From positions 2,542,001 through 2,606,000 of the forward strand of contig NZ_CP042326.1 in NCBI RefSeq assembly GCF_007904085.1: a DNA stretch of 64,000 nt, in the 5' to 3' direction. This document shows positions 53,322 through 60,911 of the stretch, in pieces. Under the pieces are notes generated by a model. It did no database searches. It was given only the letters and a program-made list of their open reading frames with translations, and was not told the DNA's origin. The position numbers and the translations under genes were made by a program. The stretch's first letter is position 1. Each line of letters starts with the position of its first letter. The DNA is from Euhalothece natronophila Z-M001. Its GTDB lineage: Bacteria > Cyanobacteriota > Cyanobacteriia > Cyanobacteriales > Rubidibacteraceae.

Positions 53322-55162
53322 TTGAAGACAGACAGCCTTTTTTACCACCTCTTCCAGATACGGCCACAATTATTTTTTGAACTTCTTTCTGACTCATCTC
53401 AAGCTGCTTGCAATTATCAGTTTACCTCGGTAGAAGTTAAGCAATTAGCGTTTCGCATTGACGGTATCTTTTTTCCTAGCAGTGGCAACAAAAAAGACCC
53501 ATTTTATGTGGTAGAAGTGCAGTTTCAACCTGATGAGCAACTTTATTCTCGCATTTTTTCTGAACTTTTTCTATATATCAAACAATATCAGCCTGTGCAT
53601 CCTTGGCGAGTGGTAGTGATTGATCCGACTCGCAGTGTAGAAAGAAATAGTGAGCCTCATTTCCAGCCGTTGTTAAATTTAGAGCAAGTGAGGCGAATTT
53701 ATCTTGATGAATTAGAGGAAGGGAAAAATAGTCCTTTGGGGGTGCGCTTAGTGAAATTAATTACTTCAAAAGAAACGGAAGTTTCACAACAAGCGCAAAG
53801 CCTATTAGAGTCAGTTTCTAGAGAGGTAGAGGAGACCAAACTTAGAAATGATATCATAGACCTAATCGAGAGTATTATGGTTTAGTGCGACCTGAACTGG
53901 TCGGTTAAAACGGTGTAACCTTTACACCACAGGGTTTTCCACCCCTGTCCTTCGTGGAAAGCTCTCCTCATTTGGAGAGTGGCGACGCTCTTAGTAAGTA
54001 ATGAACGGAGTGGAATGCACGCCCCTAACGCAACGGTTGCTGGCAGGGATTAACTGGTTTCCGTGCTAGAAGGAGAATTGGAAGGATGAACATAGTCTAA
54101 GCTGATGATTAAACTGCGTTATAGAACAAACAGCCAAATTATCCCTGACAGGCTGTGACCAAAAGGTAAGAAGGGGGTCTGTACGTTTAATCCTCGTATA
54201 GACGTGGAAACAAACCCCTTCCGCAGAAAAGTCAGCCATCCTAACCAATTCGTATGTTTAGCCGATACAACAGGGTAAGCCCTACTAGGTCTTCAAGAAG
54301 GTCGGTTCTTGGAGTAGGGAGGAGGTAACAAATCCACAATTCCTAGGAGGGTAAAAGATGAGGCAAAAAGCGAGTGCGTAATTCTGGGGTTTCCCCAGAA
54401 TGTAAGACGCACTCAAGACGCGAATGCCAATCTGTAATGGGTTGGATAGAGGTTGAAACATTACCTCTGAGCGAAAGCAATAGCCGACTTGCCTTGGGTC
54501 TTATACGAAAGAGAAGTTTACAAGGGTAACGAACCCAAGAAGAAGTTAGATGTCAAATCCAAGTTTGACAAATGGACTAAGGGGACAGATTACAGATTGG
54601 GGTCAGATCAACTGGCGTAAGGTCAAAAGGTTCTAAATACGAGCAAGTAGCCAAGATGCAAAAGCATAAATGTCCTATCTGTGGTGATAGCCTCTATAAC
54701 GGAGAAGAAATCGAAACCCACCACATAGTACCTGTGAAGGAAGGTGGCTCAGACGACGTTGAGAATCTAGTCCACTTGCACAAAGCGTGCCATAAACAGG
54801 TACACAGTACGAAAACCAAGACAAAGGCTGGAAGTAAGAGCCTCAGCGGTATGATTGGAAACAGTCACGTACCGTTCTTAGGGGAGGGGAGAGAGGCGAC
54901 TCTCGAACCTTACCCGATTAAGTTTCCACAGATGAGTCGGAAGGAGATTGCTGCCATGTTAGGGGTTGATGATTTAAAACAAACAAGATTTTATCAAGAA
55001 GTATTTACGGAAGGGAAACAGGAAGGAAAACTAGAAGGGAAACAGGAAGGAAAACTAGAGGCAGTATCAAGAATGCTAGACTCTGGTGTTGATTTAAATA
55101 CGATCGCGCAGTGGTTGGATTTACCTCTAGAGATGGTAAAAAAGAGCGATCAAACAAACTAG
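53322..55162 (+). CDS. Rpn-family nuclease gene, second copy, split by a group II intron (join 53322..53884, 54919..55162)
   Basis: Exon 1 (563 bases) and exon 2 (244 bases) join to an 807-base frame of 268 residues, collinear with the intact copy at 27652. At the junction the spliced product reads IMVY-KFPQMSRKE, where the intact gene has IMVYKFPKMSRKE, so the exon boundary is exact. Without splicing, translation stops at 53885 (TAG), leaving 187 residues with the nuclease core but no tail. Exon 2 carries an extra tandem EGKQEGKL unit. The start is TTG as in the other copy. Confidence 0.85.
54550..54636 (+). pseudogene. N-terminal remnant of the group II intron-encoded protein
   Basis: From ATG 54550 the frame reads MSNPSLTNGLRGQITDWGQI and NWRKVKRF before TAA. 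The WxxINWRKV segment is the standard opening of cyanobacterial intron-encoded reverse transcriptases. The whole reverse transcriptase and maturase (over 400 codons) that should follow is absent. Confidence 0.75.
54656..54918 (+). pseudogene. HNH endonuclease domain remnant of the intron-encoded protein
   Basis: The frame has KHKCPICGDSLYNGEEIETH, HIVPVKEGGSDDVENLVHLH and KACHKQVHS: the HNH core with CxxC zinc ligands, normally the C-terminal domain of group II intron proteins. It is in a different frame from the N-terminal stub. In unspliced RNA the frame runs on into exon 2, ending at 55162, which could make an HNH-Rpn tail fusion of 168 residues. Confidence 0.82.
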
Positions 55163-55210
55163 CAATAACTCAGTTAAAATAATTTAAGTGACCACAAAAC
55201 GGGTAAAAAA

Positions 55211-55658
55211 TTGGGGTATAGATTGTATTTAGATGTTTGTTGTCTAAACCGCCCTTTTGATAATTGGCAACAAGAGCGAATCAGGCTAGAAGGAGAGGTT
55301 ATCTTAACGATCATTGATCGGTTTCGTCTTCAACAGTGGCAATTGGTTACTAGTGAAGCCGTAGAAGTAGAATTAGAAAAACTCAATGATATGGATAAAC
55401 GGAAAAAGTTTTGAGGCTTTTAGAATTGAGTACAATTCAAGTCAACTTGAACGTTCCCAAGAGTTAGAAAAATTAGGTTTTGGGTTATACGATTCTTTTC
55501 ACATCGCTTGTGCAGAAGTAGCTGAAGCGGATTTCTTACTAACTACTGACGACCGTTTGCTTAAAAGAGCCATTAGCTATAAGAGCCGTTTAAATGTCGT
55601 TGTGGATAATCCAGTAACTTGGTTAATGAAAGTGTTTCAGCAAAAAGGAGAAACTTAA
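55211..55658 (+). pseudogene. PIN-domain toxin with internal deletion and frameshift
   Basis: From TTG 55211 the frame gives GYRLYLDVCCLNRPFDNWQQ and ends at 55414; a second frame continues EAFRIEYNSSQLERSQELEK, YDSFHIACAEVAEADFLLTT and DDRLL to 55658. The intact homologue at 57043 has about 20 extra residues at the junction, so this copy has a deletion plus frameshift. The first and last acidic motifs (LYLDVC and TTDDR) are in separate frames; no functional PIN can be made. Confidence 0.85.
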
Positions 55659-55659
55659 A

Positions 55660-55806
55660 ATGATACCAACTGAACTTAGACAACAAGGATATCAAGCCCT
55701 CATTGATCGCTTAGGTGCAGTCAATGCCATTCGGTTTCTACAAGATGTTGGTGGAGGAAGTGGTGACTATAGTGAATGGTACTATCGACTAAATCAAAGA
55801 TTGTAG
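55660..55806 (+). CDS. Small partner protein of the PIN toxin (shortened copy)
   Basis: A 48-residue protein, MIPTELRQQGYQALIDRLGA then VNAIRFLQDVGGGSGDYSEW, starting two bases after the PIN pseudogene. It is homologous to the 67-residue protein at 57515 (LGAxxAIRFLQxxxxGxGDY in both) but lacks its acidic C-terminal tail. In both copies the small gene follows the PIN gene, the reverse of the usual antitoxin-first order. Confidence 0.75.
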   Translation: MIPTELRQQGYQALIDRLGAVNAIRFLQDVGGGSGDYSEWYYRLNQRL

Positions 55807-56129
55807 TCGTAGCTTCTTTTGATCCTTTAACCAGACCAAAACCGCCATTCTCGGTTGAATCTAGGGACTTTTGCCATAGATCCACTGGAGATGATTTCTC
55901 TCCCCAGTCAAACTGTCGTACTAGCCAATCAAAGTGGAAGTCGTACAGATACTCTAATTATAGCACACTACTGGTCTCGCTAACTACCGACCAAATCGGA
56001 TATTGTGGTCGTAGGATGCGCGAGACCCTTACTCAAACAGTGATTACTACTTATTCAGTACCATCTTTGCCCATCGGTTGATTACCGATATAATATGAAA
56101 AGAATGAAGATTAATTAAAGACCAAACTA
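55807..56129. other. 323-base spacer with a possible gene relic
   Basis: A 42-codon stretch in one frame (55855-55983, LGTFAIDPLEMISLPSQTVV then LANQSGSRTDTLIIAHYWSR, stop TAA) has protein-like composition but no upstream start region and no family I recognise. The right end contains the promoter of the FitAB-like operon. Confidence 0.45.
56067..56094 (+). promoter_or_regulatory. Promoter of the FitAB-like operon
   Basis: TTGCCC (56067-56072) and TATAAT (56089-56094) are separated by 16 bases, 35 bases before the antitoxin ATG. The same -10 and flanking bases survive at 51669 in front of the collapsed copy. Confidence 0.6.
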
Positions 56130-56387
56130 ATGTCTAATTTAAGCCTGAGTAATCTTGACCCTGATTTAGAGAAGCGACTTCAAATTATAGCATCTCATCA
56201 TGGTCGTTCGATTGAGGAAGAAGTAAAAGTAATTTTAGAAGAGATGCTTATGGCGAGAGATCAGGTTGATAATCTTGCTGACTTAGCAAGGTATTGGTTT
56301 GGAAACGATGGTGTTGAATTGGAGACACATCCGTCAGTGTTTCCTCAAACAGAAGCAGAATTAGACTGTGATTATTTTAGACACTAA
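56130..56387 (+). CDS. FitA-like ribbon-helix-helix antitoxin
   Basis: An 85-residue protein. SNLSLSNLDPDLEKRLQIIA and HHGRSIEEEVKVILEEMLMA make the RHH strand-helix-helix of FitA-type antitoxins; the tail VELETHPSVFPQTEAELDCD is acidic and would neutralise the toxin. It overlaps the toxin gene by 20 bases, indicating coupled translation. Confidence 0.85.
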   Translation: MSNLSLSNLDPDLEKRLQIIASHHGRSIEEEVKVILEEMLMARDQVDNLADLARYWFGNDGVELETHPSVFPQTEAELDCDYFRH

Positions 56388-56799
56388 TGTTATTTCTGAG
56401 ATGATGCGTCCTCAGCCAAATTTTCAGGTAATGTCTTGGTTAAGAGGATTTCCTGTGGAAGAGTTAGCAATTACTGCGGTTAGTATAGCTGAAATTTCTT
56501 ATGGTTTAAAACGTTTACCAGAAGGTCGTCGCCGTGATTCCCTTCAATGGCGATTTCAGATGTTTATCGCTCAAGGATTTAGTAATCGTATTTTTCCTTT
56601 TGATGAAAAGGCGGCAGAGGTTTATGCCGATATTATCGTTAATCGACAACAAAAAGGAAAACCAATTGAAGTAATGGATGCTATGATTGCTTCCATTGCG
56701 CTGCTTAAAACAGCAACTTTGGCAACTCGTAATGTTTCTGATTTTCAAAACTGTGGTTTAGAATTGATCAATCCGTGGGAATCTTCCAGTGAAATTTAA
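56368..56799 (+). CDS. FitB/VapC-like PIN toxin
   Basis: A 143-residue PIN protein starting with GTG (MIILDTNVISEMMRPQPNF). Catalytic acids are in LDTNVISEMM, TAVSIAEISYGLKRL, PIEVMDAMIASIALL and ATRNVSDFQNCGL. All are present, so it should be an active ribonuclease. A deleted copy of the same operon lies at 51669. Confidence 0.92.
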   Translation: MIILDTNVISEMMRPQPNFQVMSWLRGFPVEELAITAVSIAEISYGLKRLPEGRRRDSLQWRFQMFIAQGFSNRIFPFDEKAAEVYADIIVNRQQKGKPIEVMDAMIASIALLKTATLATRNVSDFQNCGLELINPWESSSEI

Positions 56800-56803
56800 T
56801 CTT

Positions 56804-56922
56804 GATCGCGCTTCCCTCACCCAAAACCCGATCGCGCCTCCTCCCTCATCTCAAAACCCCGATCGCGCCTCCCTCCCTCACCCTAAACCCGTTTGCGTAG
56901 CATAGGCGGTAGTCTAATCGCG
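56804..56922. repeat. HIP1-filler array ending in a double-hairpin repeat
   Basis: Three units of GATCGCGCYTCC-CTCA-CCCAAAACCC type (56804-56888) are followed by GTTTGCGTAGCATAGGCGG and TAGTCTAATCGCGC (56889-56922), the TAGG-CCTA element. It lies immediately after the FitB-like stop. Confidence 0.6.
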
Positions 56923-56978
56923 CTTTAAGAATCACTAATTTGGTAAAATTTACACAATAAATTGAGAAAAATTGAATT

Positions 56979-57062
56979 ATGTCCACCTCTAACCCCAAAA
57001 TTAAATCAGAAATTCTTTTTGAAGTGACTCTTTCTTTTAAAGATGCCATTTCCGAATTATAA
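56979..57062 (+). CDS. Possible 27-residue peptide or antitoxin remnant
   Basis: MSTSNPKIKSEILFEVTLSF then KDAISEL, ending inside the next gene's start (20-base overlap with 57043). The overlap resembles TA operon coupling, so it may be the truncated remnant of an antitoxin or an unrelated small frame. Weak evidence. Confidence 0.25.
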   Translation: MSTSNPKIKSEILFEVTLSFKDAISEL

Positions 57063-57528
57063 AATTTACTTAGATGCCTGCTGTTTGAACCGCCCTTTTG
57101 ATGATTTCAGACAAACTCGAATTTATCTAGAAGCAGAAGCAGTAATGATAATTCTACAAGAATGTCAACTGGGAAAATGGCAGCTCATTAATAGTACAGC
57201 TCTCAATGCTGAATTGAATCAAATTCGTGATTTAGAGAAGTTAAAAGCAATTCAAAAAATTTTGGAAATTGCTACAATCCAAGTAACTCATGATAATCAA
57301 ATTTATCAGAGAGCTTTCCAATTTCAAGAAATGGGATTCACAGCCTATGATGCGTTTCATTTGGCTAGTGCAGAAAGCAGTAAAGCTGATATATTTTTAA
57401 GCACGGATGATCGATTAATTAAGAAAGCAAGAAGATACACTCAAAAGATACAGGTTGCAGTTGACAACCCTACACAATGGTTAAGTCAAGTTATGCAAAA
57501 GGAGCAAAATAATAATGATGAAAACTAA
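57043..57528 (+). CDS. PIN-domain toxin (CCLNRPFD-type)
   Basis: A 161-residue PIN protein, intact homologue of the broken copy at 55211 (YLDACCLNRPFDDFRQTRIY, STALNAELNQIRDLEK, YDAFHLASAESSKADIFLST and DDRLIKKA). It contains acidic residues at the PIN positions (YLDAC, ALNAEL, AYDAFH and STDDR). Its start ATG lies within a small upstream frame, and its end overlaps the next gene by 14 bases. Confidence 0.87.
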   Translation: MPFPNYKIYLDACCLNRPFDDFRQTRIYLEAEAVMIILQECQLGKWQLINSTALNAELNQIRDLEKLKAIQKILEIATIQVTHDNQIYQRAFQFQEMGFTAYDAFHLASAESSKADIFLSTDDRLIKKARRYTQKIQVAVDNPTQWLSQVMQKEQNNNDEN

Positions 57529-57718
57529 AGAAGAAATCCTTCGAGAAGGTTATAGTGCTTTAATAGGGTCTCTAGGTGCAACTGATGCGATACGTTTCCT
57601 TCAGCATTTTCGTTCTGGTCAAGGGGATTATACAAAAGAACGCCGCCAATGGTTGGATAATAAGTCTTTAATGGAAGTTTGGGAGGAAATGGAACAAGTT
57701 TCCAATGAGCCAAAATAA
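57515..57718 (+). CDS. Small partner protein of the PIN toxin
   Basis: A 67-residue protein: EEILREGYSALIGSLGATDA, IRFLQHFRSGQGDYTKERRQ and an acidic tail LMEVWEEMEQVSNEPK. I recognise it only by its recurrent pairing with CCLNRPFD-type PIN genes, with toxin first and a 14-base overlap. It is the likely antitoxin of an unusual order; the family has no name that I can assign. Confidence 0.78.
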   Translation: MMKTKEEILREGYSALIGSLGATDAIRFLQHFRSGQGDYTKERRQWLDNKSLMEVWEEMEQVSNEPK

Positions 57719-57744
57719 TTGCGCTTCCCCCCTTACCTCAAAAA

Positions 57745-57850
57745 CCCGATCGCGCTTTCCCCCTATCCCAAAACCCGATCGCGCTTTCCCCCTATCCCAA
57801 AACAGCAAGTCTGATCCCCCCCTTCAAAAAAAGGGGGGTTAGGGGGGATC
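57745..57850. repeat. Tandem 29-bp HIP1 units and a C-tract palindrome
   Basis: Two exact 29-base units (57745-57773 and 57774-57802, beginning CCCGATCGCGC) are followed by GATCCCCCC (57813) and GGGGGGATC (57850), a palindromic C/G-tract repeat. They occupy the spacer between the TA pair and the ISAzo13 copy. Confidence 0.75.
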
Positions 57851-57977
57851 TAACCCATCGCGCCTCCCCCTTCATCCCAATAGCGCAAAAAATTTTCCCA
57901 AGGGTGATCACTTTCTTGATCAATCTGGGTAAGTTACCACTAACGAGATAAATAACATCCCTCGAAACAAGACATTA

Positions 57978-59267
57978 GGGACTTGCGAAAAAATGAATTA
58001 CCCAGGAAACTAGAAGAGATGATATTGGTAAAAAGAGGATGCAAGAGTTAAACGAACAGTTCAAAAGAACTCTTAAAGATGCAGCGAGAAAATTAACAGG
58101 AGAGAAAAAACGAGTGTTTGTCGCTCAGGTGTGCCTTGACTACTTTCAAGGTTCAGCCCGTCGGACAGAAAGGCAAATGGGTTGGGGGAGAGTGTGTGTT
58201 CAAAGAGGTCTTGACCATCTGGAAAGGGGAATCTCCTATCAGGACAAGTATCAGGAGCGGGGTCGGAAAAAAAGCGAAGAAAACTTGCCCAATTTAGGAA
58301 AGGAGATTCGCGACCTAGTAGAGGAACAATCTCAAGCCGACCCAAAATTCCAAACCACATTTCAGTATAGCCGCATGAGTGCTCAAGCGGTGAGAAATGC
58401 TCTGATTAGGGAAAAAGGATACAGCGATGAACAATTACCAACCCGACAAACAATTGGAGCAATGTTAAATCGCCTCGGCTACCGTTTAAAAAAACCTTAA
58501 AAACCAAGCCATTGAAGAAAATCCCTGAAACTGATGCTATTTTTGAACAAGTGGCAACAGCTAATCAAGCGGCCGATGATGACCCAACCGTCTTACGCAT
58601 CTCAATTGACTCGAAAGCCAAAGTCAAACTAGGAAACCTCTCACGGGGTGGGAAAGACCGTCGCCAAGCTCCCCCTCAAGCCGATGACCATGATACTCAA
58701 TGGCACACGACTCTACTTCCCTTTGGGATTCTTAACCTCCGTACAGACAACTTAGCTCTTTACATGAGTGAGTCCCCTGAAACCTCAGATTTCATTGTTG
58801 ATTGTCTAGAGCACTGGTGGAAAAGCAATCAAGGAAACTTTCCCGAGGTTAACACCTTAGCCATTAACTTGGATGGCGGCAGTGCTACCCGTTCCAATCG
58901 CACTCAGTTCATCAAAAGGATTGTAGAATTTTCTCGTCATTACCAGCTCCAGATTCGCTTAATTTACTATCCTCCCTATCATAGTAAATACAATCCCATT
59001 GAGCGTTGTTGGGCTGCCCTTGAACAATTCTGGAACGGAGCGATTCTGGACTCTATTGACACGGCTCTGAGATGGGCAAGTAAGATGAGTTGGAAAGGTT
59101 CTCAGCCTGTGGTTCACCATGTCACTAAGCTTTATCAAACTGGTGTCAAAGTTGACCCTGAGTCTTTAGCAGACTATCGGGTTGATTGGTATCCTTCAGA
59201 ATCTCTGCCCAAATGGTCAGTTACTGTTGGTTCGTTCTGATGGGTATTCTTTTTTCTTGCAAGTCCC
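57978..59267 (+). mobile_element. ISAzo13-family insertion sequence, copy 1
   Basis: Inverted ends GGGACTTGCGAAAAAATGAA and GGGACTTGCAAGAAAAAAG bound 1290 bp, flanked by the 3-bp repeat TTA (57975-57977 and 59268-59270). It is identical to copy 2 at 60912-62201 in length and, as far as I read it, sequence. It sits 27 bases upstream of the first pilin gene's ATG, between that gene and its probable promoter. Confidence 0.87.
58039..59240 (+). CDS. ISAzo13-family transposase, two frames joined by a probable -1 frameshift
   Basis: Frame one (58039-58500, 153 codons) has HTH-like sequence (RRTERQMGWGRVCVQRGLDH) and ends GYRLKKP. Frame two (58512-59240, -1 relative) has the DDE domain: LRISIDSKAKVKLGNLSRGG, NTLAINLDGGSATRSNR and YYPPYHSKYNPIERCWAALE. 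The junction sequence CGT TTA AAA AAA CCT has the slippery heptamer T TTA AAA; slipping back one base gives a continuous protein (KKTLKTKPLKKIPETDAIF). Both copies share this exact arrangement, favouring programmed frameshifting over decay. Confidence 0.85.
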
Positions 59268-59294
59268 TTAACGCTCATCAAGAGGAAATTTGCT

Positions 59295-59783
59295 ATGAAA
59301 ACGAACTTACAAACAAAACTTCTGCAACTTCTTAACCAGAAAAATCGCCAGAAAGGTTTTACCCTCATTGAACTCCTAGTTGTCATCATTATTATTGGTG
59401 TTCTTTCTGCAGTTGCTCTCCCCACCTTCTTAGACCAAGCTGGACGAGCCAGACGAGCTGGCGCTGAATCTATCATTGGTGCAGTTAACCGTGCTCAACA
59501 AGCCTATCGGGTTGAAAACACAACATTTGCAGGGGCGTTTAGTGATTTAGAACTAGGTTATGATAGTGATAACCCCCCAGAAGCTGAAGGCTATGAAGGG
59601 TTTGGTATAACTGGTGATACGGATGCCGGAGGGGTTATCGCAGTAAGCGCCAGTGTAGCTGATCAGCGTAGCGTCTGTGGTGTTGCTACTACTACAACTA
59701 CAGCTATTTTCACTTGTGGCGATACTGATGATGCCGGCGACACTGGTAATCCCCCTAATTCACTACCTACTGAGGATAGTTGA
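59295..59783 (+). CDS. Type IV pilin-like protein (PilA family)
   Basis: A 162-residue prepilin. The leader is 21 residues (MKTNLQTKLLQLLNQKNRQK + G) and the cleavage site is G/FTLIELLVVIIIIGVLSAVA with the invariant Glu5. The mature part has the cyanobacterial PilA block DQAGRARRAGAESIIGAVNR and a C-terminal Cys pair region (RSVCGVATTTTTAIFTCGDT). AGAGGAAA lies upstream of the ATG. The ISAzo13 element is in its leader, which may separate it from its promoter. A terminator follows. Confidence 0.92.
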   Translation: MKTNLQTKLLQLLNQKNRQKGFTLIELLVVIIIIGVLSAVALPTFLDQAGRARRAGAESIIGAVNRAQQAYRVENTTFAGAFSDLELGYDSDNPPEAEGYEGFGITGDTDAGGVIAVSASVADQRSVCGVATTTTTAIFTCGDTDDAGDTGNPPNSLPTEDS

Positions 59784-59823
59784 AACTAATTAAAAATTAG
59801 CTAATTGCTTAGGAAATATGTAG

Positions 59824-59852
59824 AAGCAGGGCTTTTTCGCACCCTGCTTTTT
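59824..59852 (+). terminator. Rho-independent terminator after the first pilin gene
   Basis: AAGCAGGG (59824-59831) pairs with CCCTGCTT (59842-59849) around a 10-base loop, followed by a T run. It lies about 40 bases beyond the pilin stop. Confidence 0.85.
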
Positions 59853-59930
59853 AAGTAATATGATTTCATTTTAACTCTAGGATTGAGATATATAGCAAGA
59901 TCAAGATAGAAGCTAAGAGAACTAATCGCC

Positions 59931-60371
59931 ATGAAATTCAAATTACTGTATCTAACTGGCATCAGTCATTCTCAGCAAAATAAAGGGCTTACCATAATTG
60001 AGCTTTTAGTTGTTATTATTATGATGAGCATTATCTCCGCACTAGCTTGGCCGATTTATCTGTCCCAAGCTGGTAGAGCAAGAGAGTCAGCAGCGCGAAG
60101 TCTCATCGGTAAAGTTAATCGTTCCCAACAAGCTTACCGTCTCGTTAATGGCACTTTCACAGAAGACTATTCTCAATTAGAAGATTTTGAAACCCTTCCT
60201 GATCCTGACGGTTATTCTTTTGCTGAAACTATGGAAGTAACAAATGATCAAGCAATTGTCGAGGTAGAAAGCAATGATACAGCTTCTCAACCTCATCTAT
60301 GTGGAATTGCTACTTTTACGAGTACAGAAATTCAAGAAAATAGTACATTTGGTAATGGAAACTGCCCTTAA
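59931..60371 (+). CDS. Type IV pilin-like protein, second copy
   Basis: A 146-residue prepilin with cleavage motif NKG/LTIIELLVVIIMMSIISA, so Leu rather than Phe is the first mature residue. It shares the block SQAGRARESAARSLIGKVNR with the first pilin and also has a C-terminal Cys pair (HLCGIATFT and NGNCP). It is likely a minor or regulatory pilin. It comes after a terminator, so it probably has its own promoter. Confidence 0.88.
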   Translation: MKFKLLYLTGISHSQQNKGLTIIELLVVIIMMSIISALAWPIYLSQAGRARESAARSLIGKVNRSQQAYRLVNGTFTEDYSQLEDFETLPDPDGYSFAETMEVTNDQAIVEVESNDTASQPHLCGIATFTSTEIQENSTFGNGNCP

Positions 60372-60533
60372 AAATAACAGGGTCGTTTCATTTTCCTCAA
60401 ATTACAGTCAGGTGGCGAGATGGGGAGACAAAAGCCCTTTCCAGCTTAGTTTACGCTTCGTTCTAGACTTTAGGAAAAGAAAGCAATTTCGCAGTTTTTT
60501 TTATAACATTTTGATAAATTATTGCTAATATAC

Positions 60534-60577
60534 GATCCCCCCAACCCCCCTTAGTAAAGGGGGGCGAAGGGGGGATC
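60534..60577. repeat. Nested C/G-tract palindromic repeat
   Basis: GATCCCCCC, AA, CCCCCC, TTAGTAAA, GGGGGG, CGAA, GGGGGGATC: two nested stems with perfect outer arms GATCCCCCC/GGGGGGATC. Confidence 0.8.
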
Positions 60578-60613
60578 TACTGTAACCTAACTTTTTGAAA
60601 ATGGTATTACTAA

Positions 60614-60649
60614 GGGGAAGCCTTCGGCACGGCTTTCAGCCTACGCAAG
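60614..60649 (+). repeat. 36-base double-hairpin repeat
   Basis: GGGGAAGCC-TTC-GGC followed by AC and GGCT-TTC-AGCC, then TACGCAAG. The exact reverse complement is at 62865-62900, so the two copies are inverted around the IS-disrupted gene. Confidence 0.75.
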
Positions 60650-60911
60650 TTCAGTTCCCTTTTACAAAGGATATCGTATTGCCGTATTGCTATAATTAAT
60701 ACAGAATAAACCAAAAATTATTTGTAAAATGTTTTAACTAATATGGTGAGTCTGTCTAAACAAGTTATTAATAGCACAGTCACAATAACCATCGCTACGT
60801 TTTCTTTTTTAGGGGTTATTTTCTTACAACTTAACTTATTAAGAAATGGAGAAACGGATCAAACCACCCTCAGCTATTCTCAACAAGAAGACTGGGAAAG
60901 AACGCAATTAA

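Larger units (their letters stand above)
53885..54918 (+). mobile_element. Group II intron, 1034 bases, with reverse transcriptase deleted
   Basis: The intron begins GTGCGAC and ends CCCGAT, matching the 5' GUGYG and 3' AY rules. Domain V is recognisable as AGCGGTATGATTG-GAAA-CAGTCACGTACCG (54846-54880 region), followed by a domain VI stem (GGGGAGAGAGGCGACTCTC) and the terminal ACCCGAT. A candidate EBS1, TAAACT at 54110-54115, can pair with the last exon bases GGTTTA (one G-U pair). Only the first 29 codons and the HNH end of the intron-encoded protein remain, so mobility would need a protein supplied in trans; ribozyme splicing may still work. Confidence 0.87.
60372..60742. other. 371-base spacer with two repeat types
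   Basis: No gene is supported. It contains a nested C/G-tract palindrome (60534-60577) and a 36-base double-hairpin repeat (60614-60649). The promoter of the TPR-like gene at 60743 is presumably in its last 90 bases. Confidence 0.6.

Noticed and set aside
54066-54248. Minus-strand 60-residue frame inside the intron
   Set aside because: It lies across domain I of the group II intron, whose RNA structure explains the sequence.
55776-56081. 101-residue plus-strand frame
   Set aside because: It begins inside the end of the small partner gene and has Ser/Arg-rich, non-conserved-looking composition; another frame here gives a more protein-like relic.
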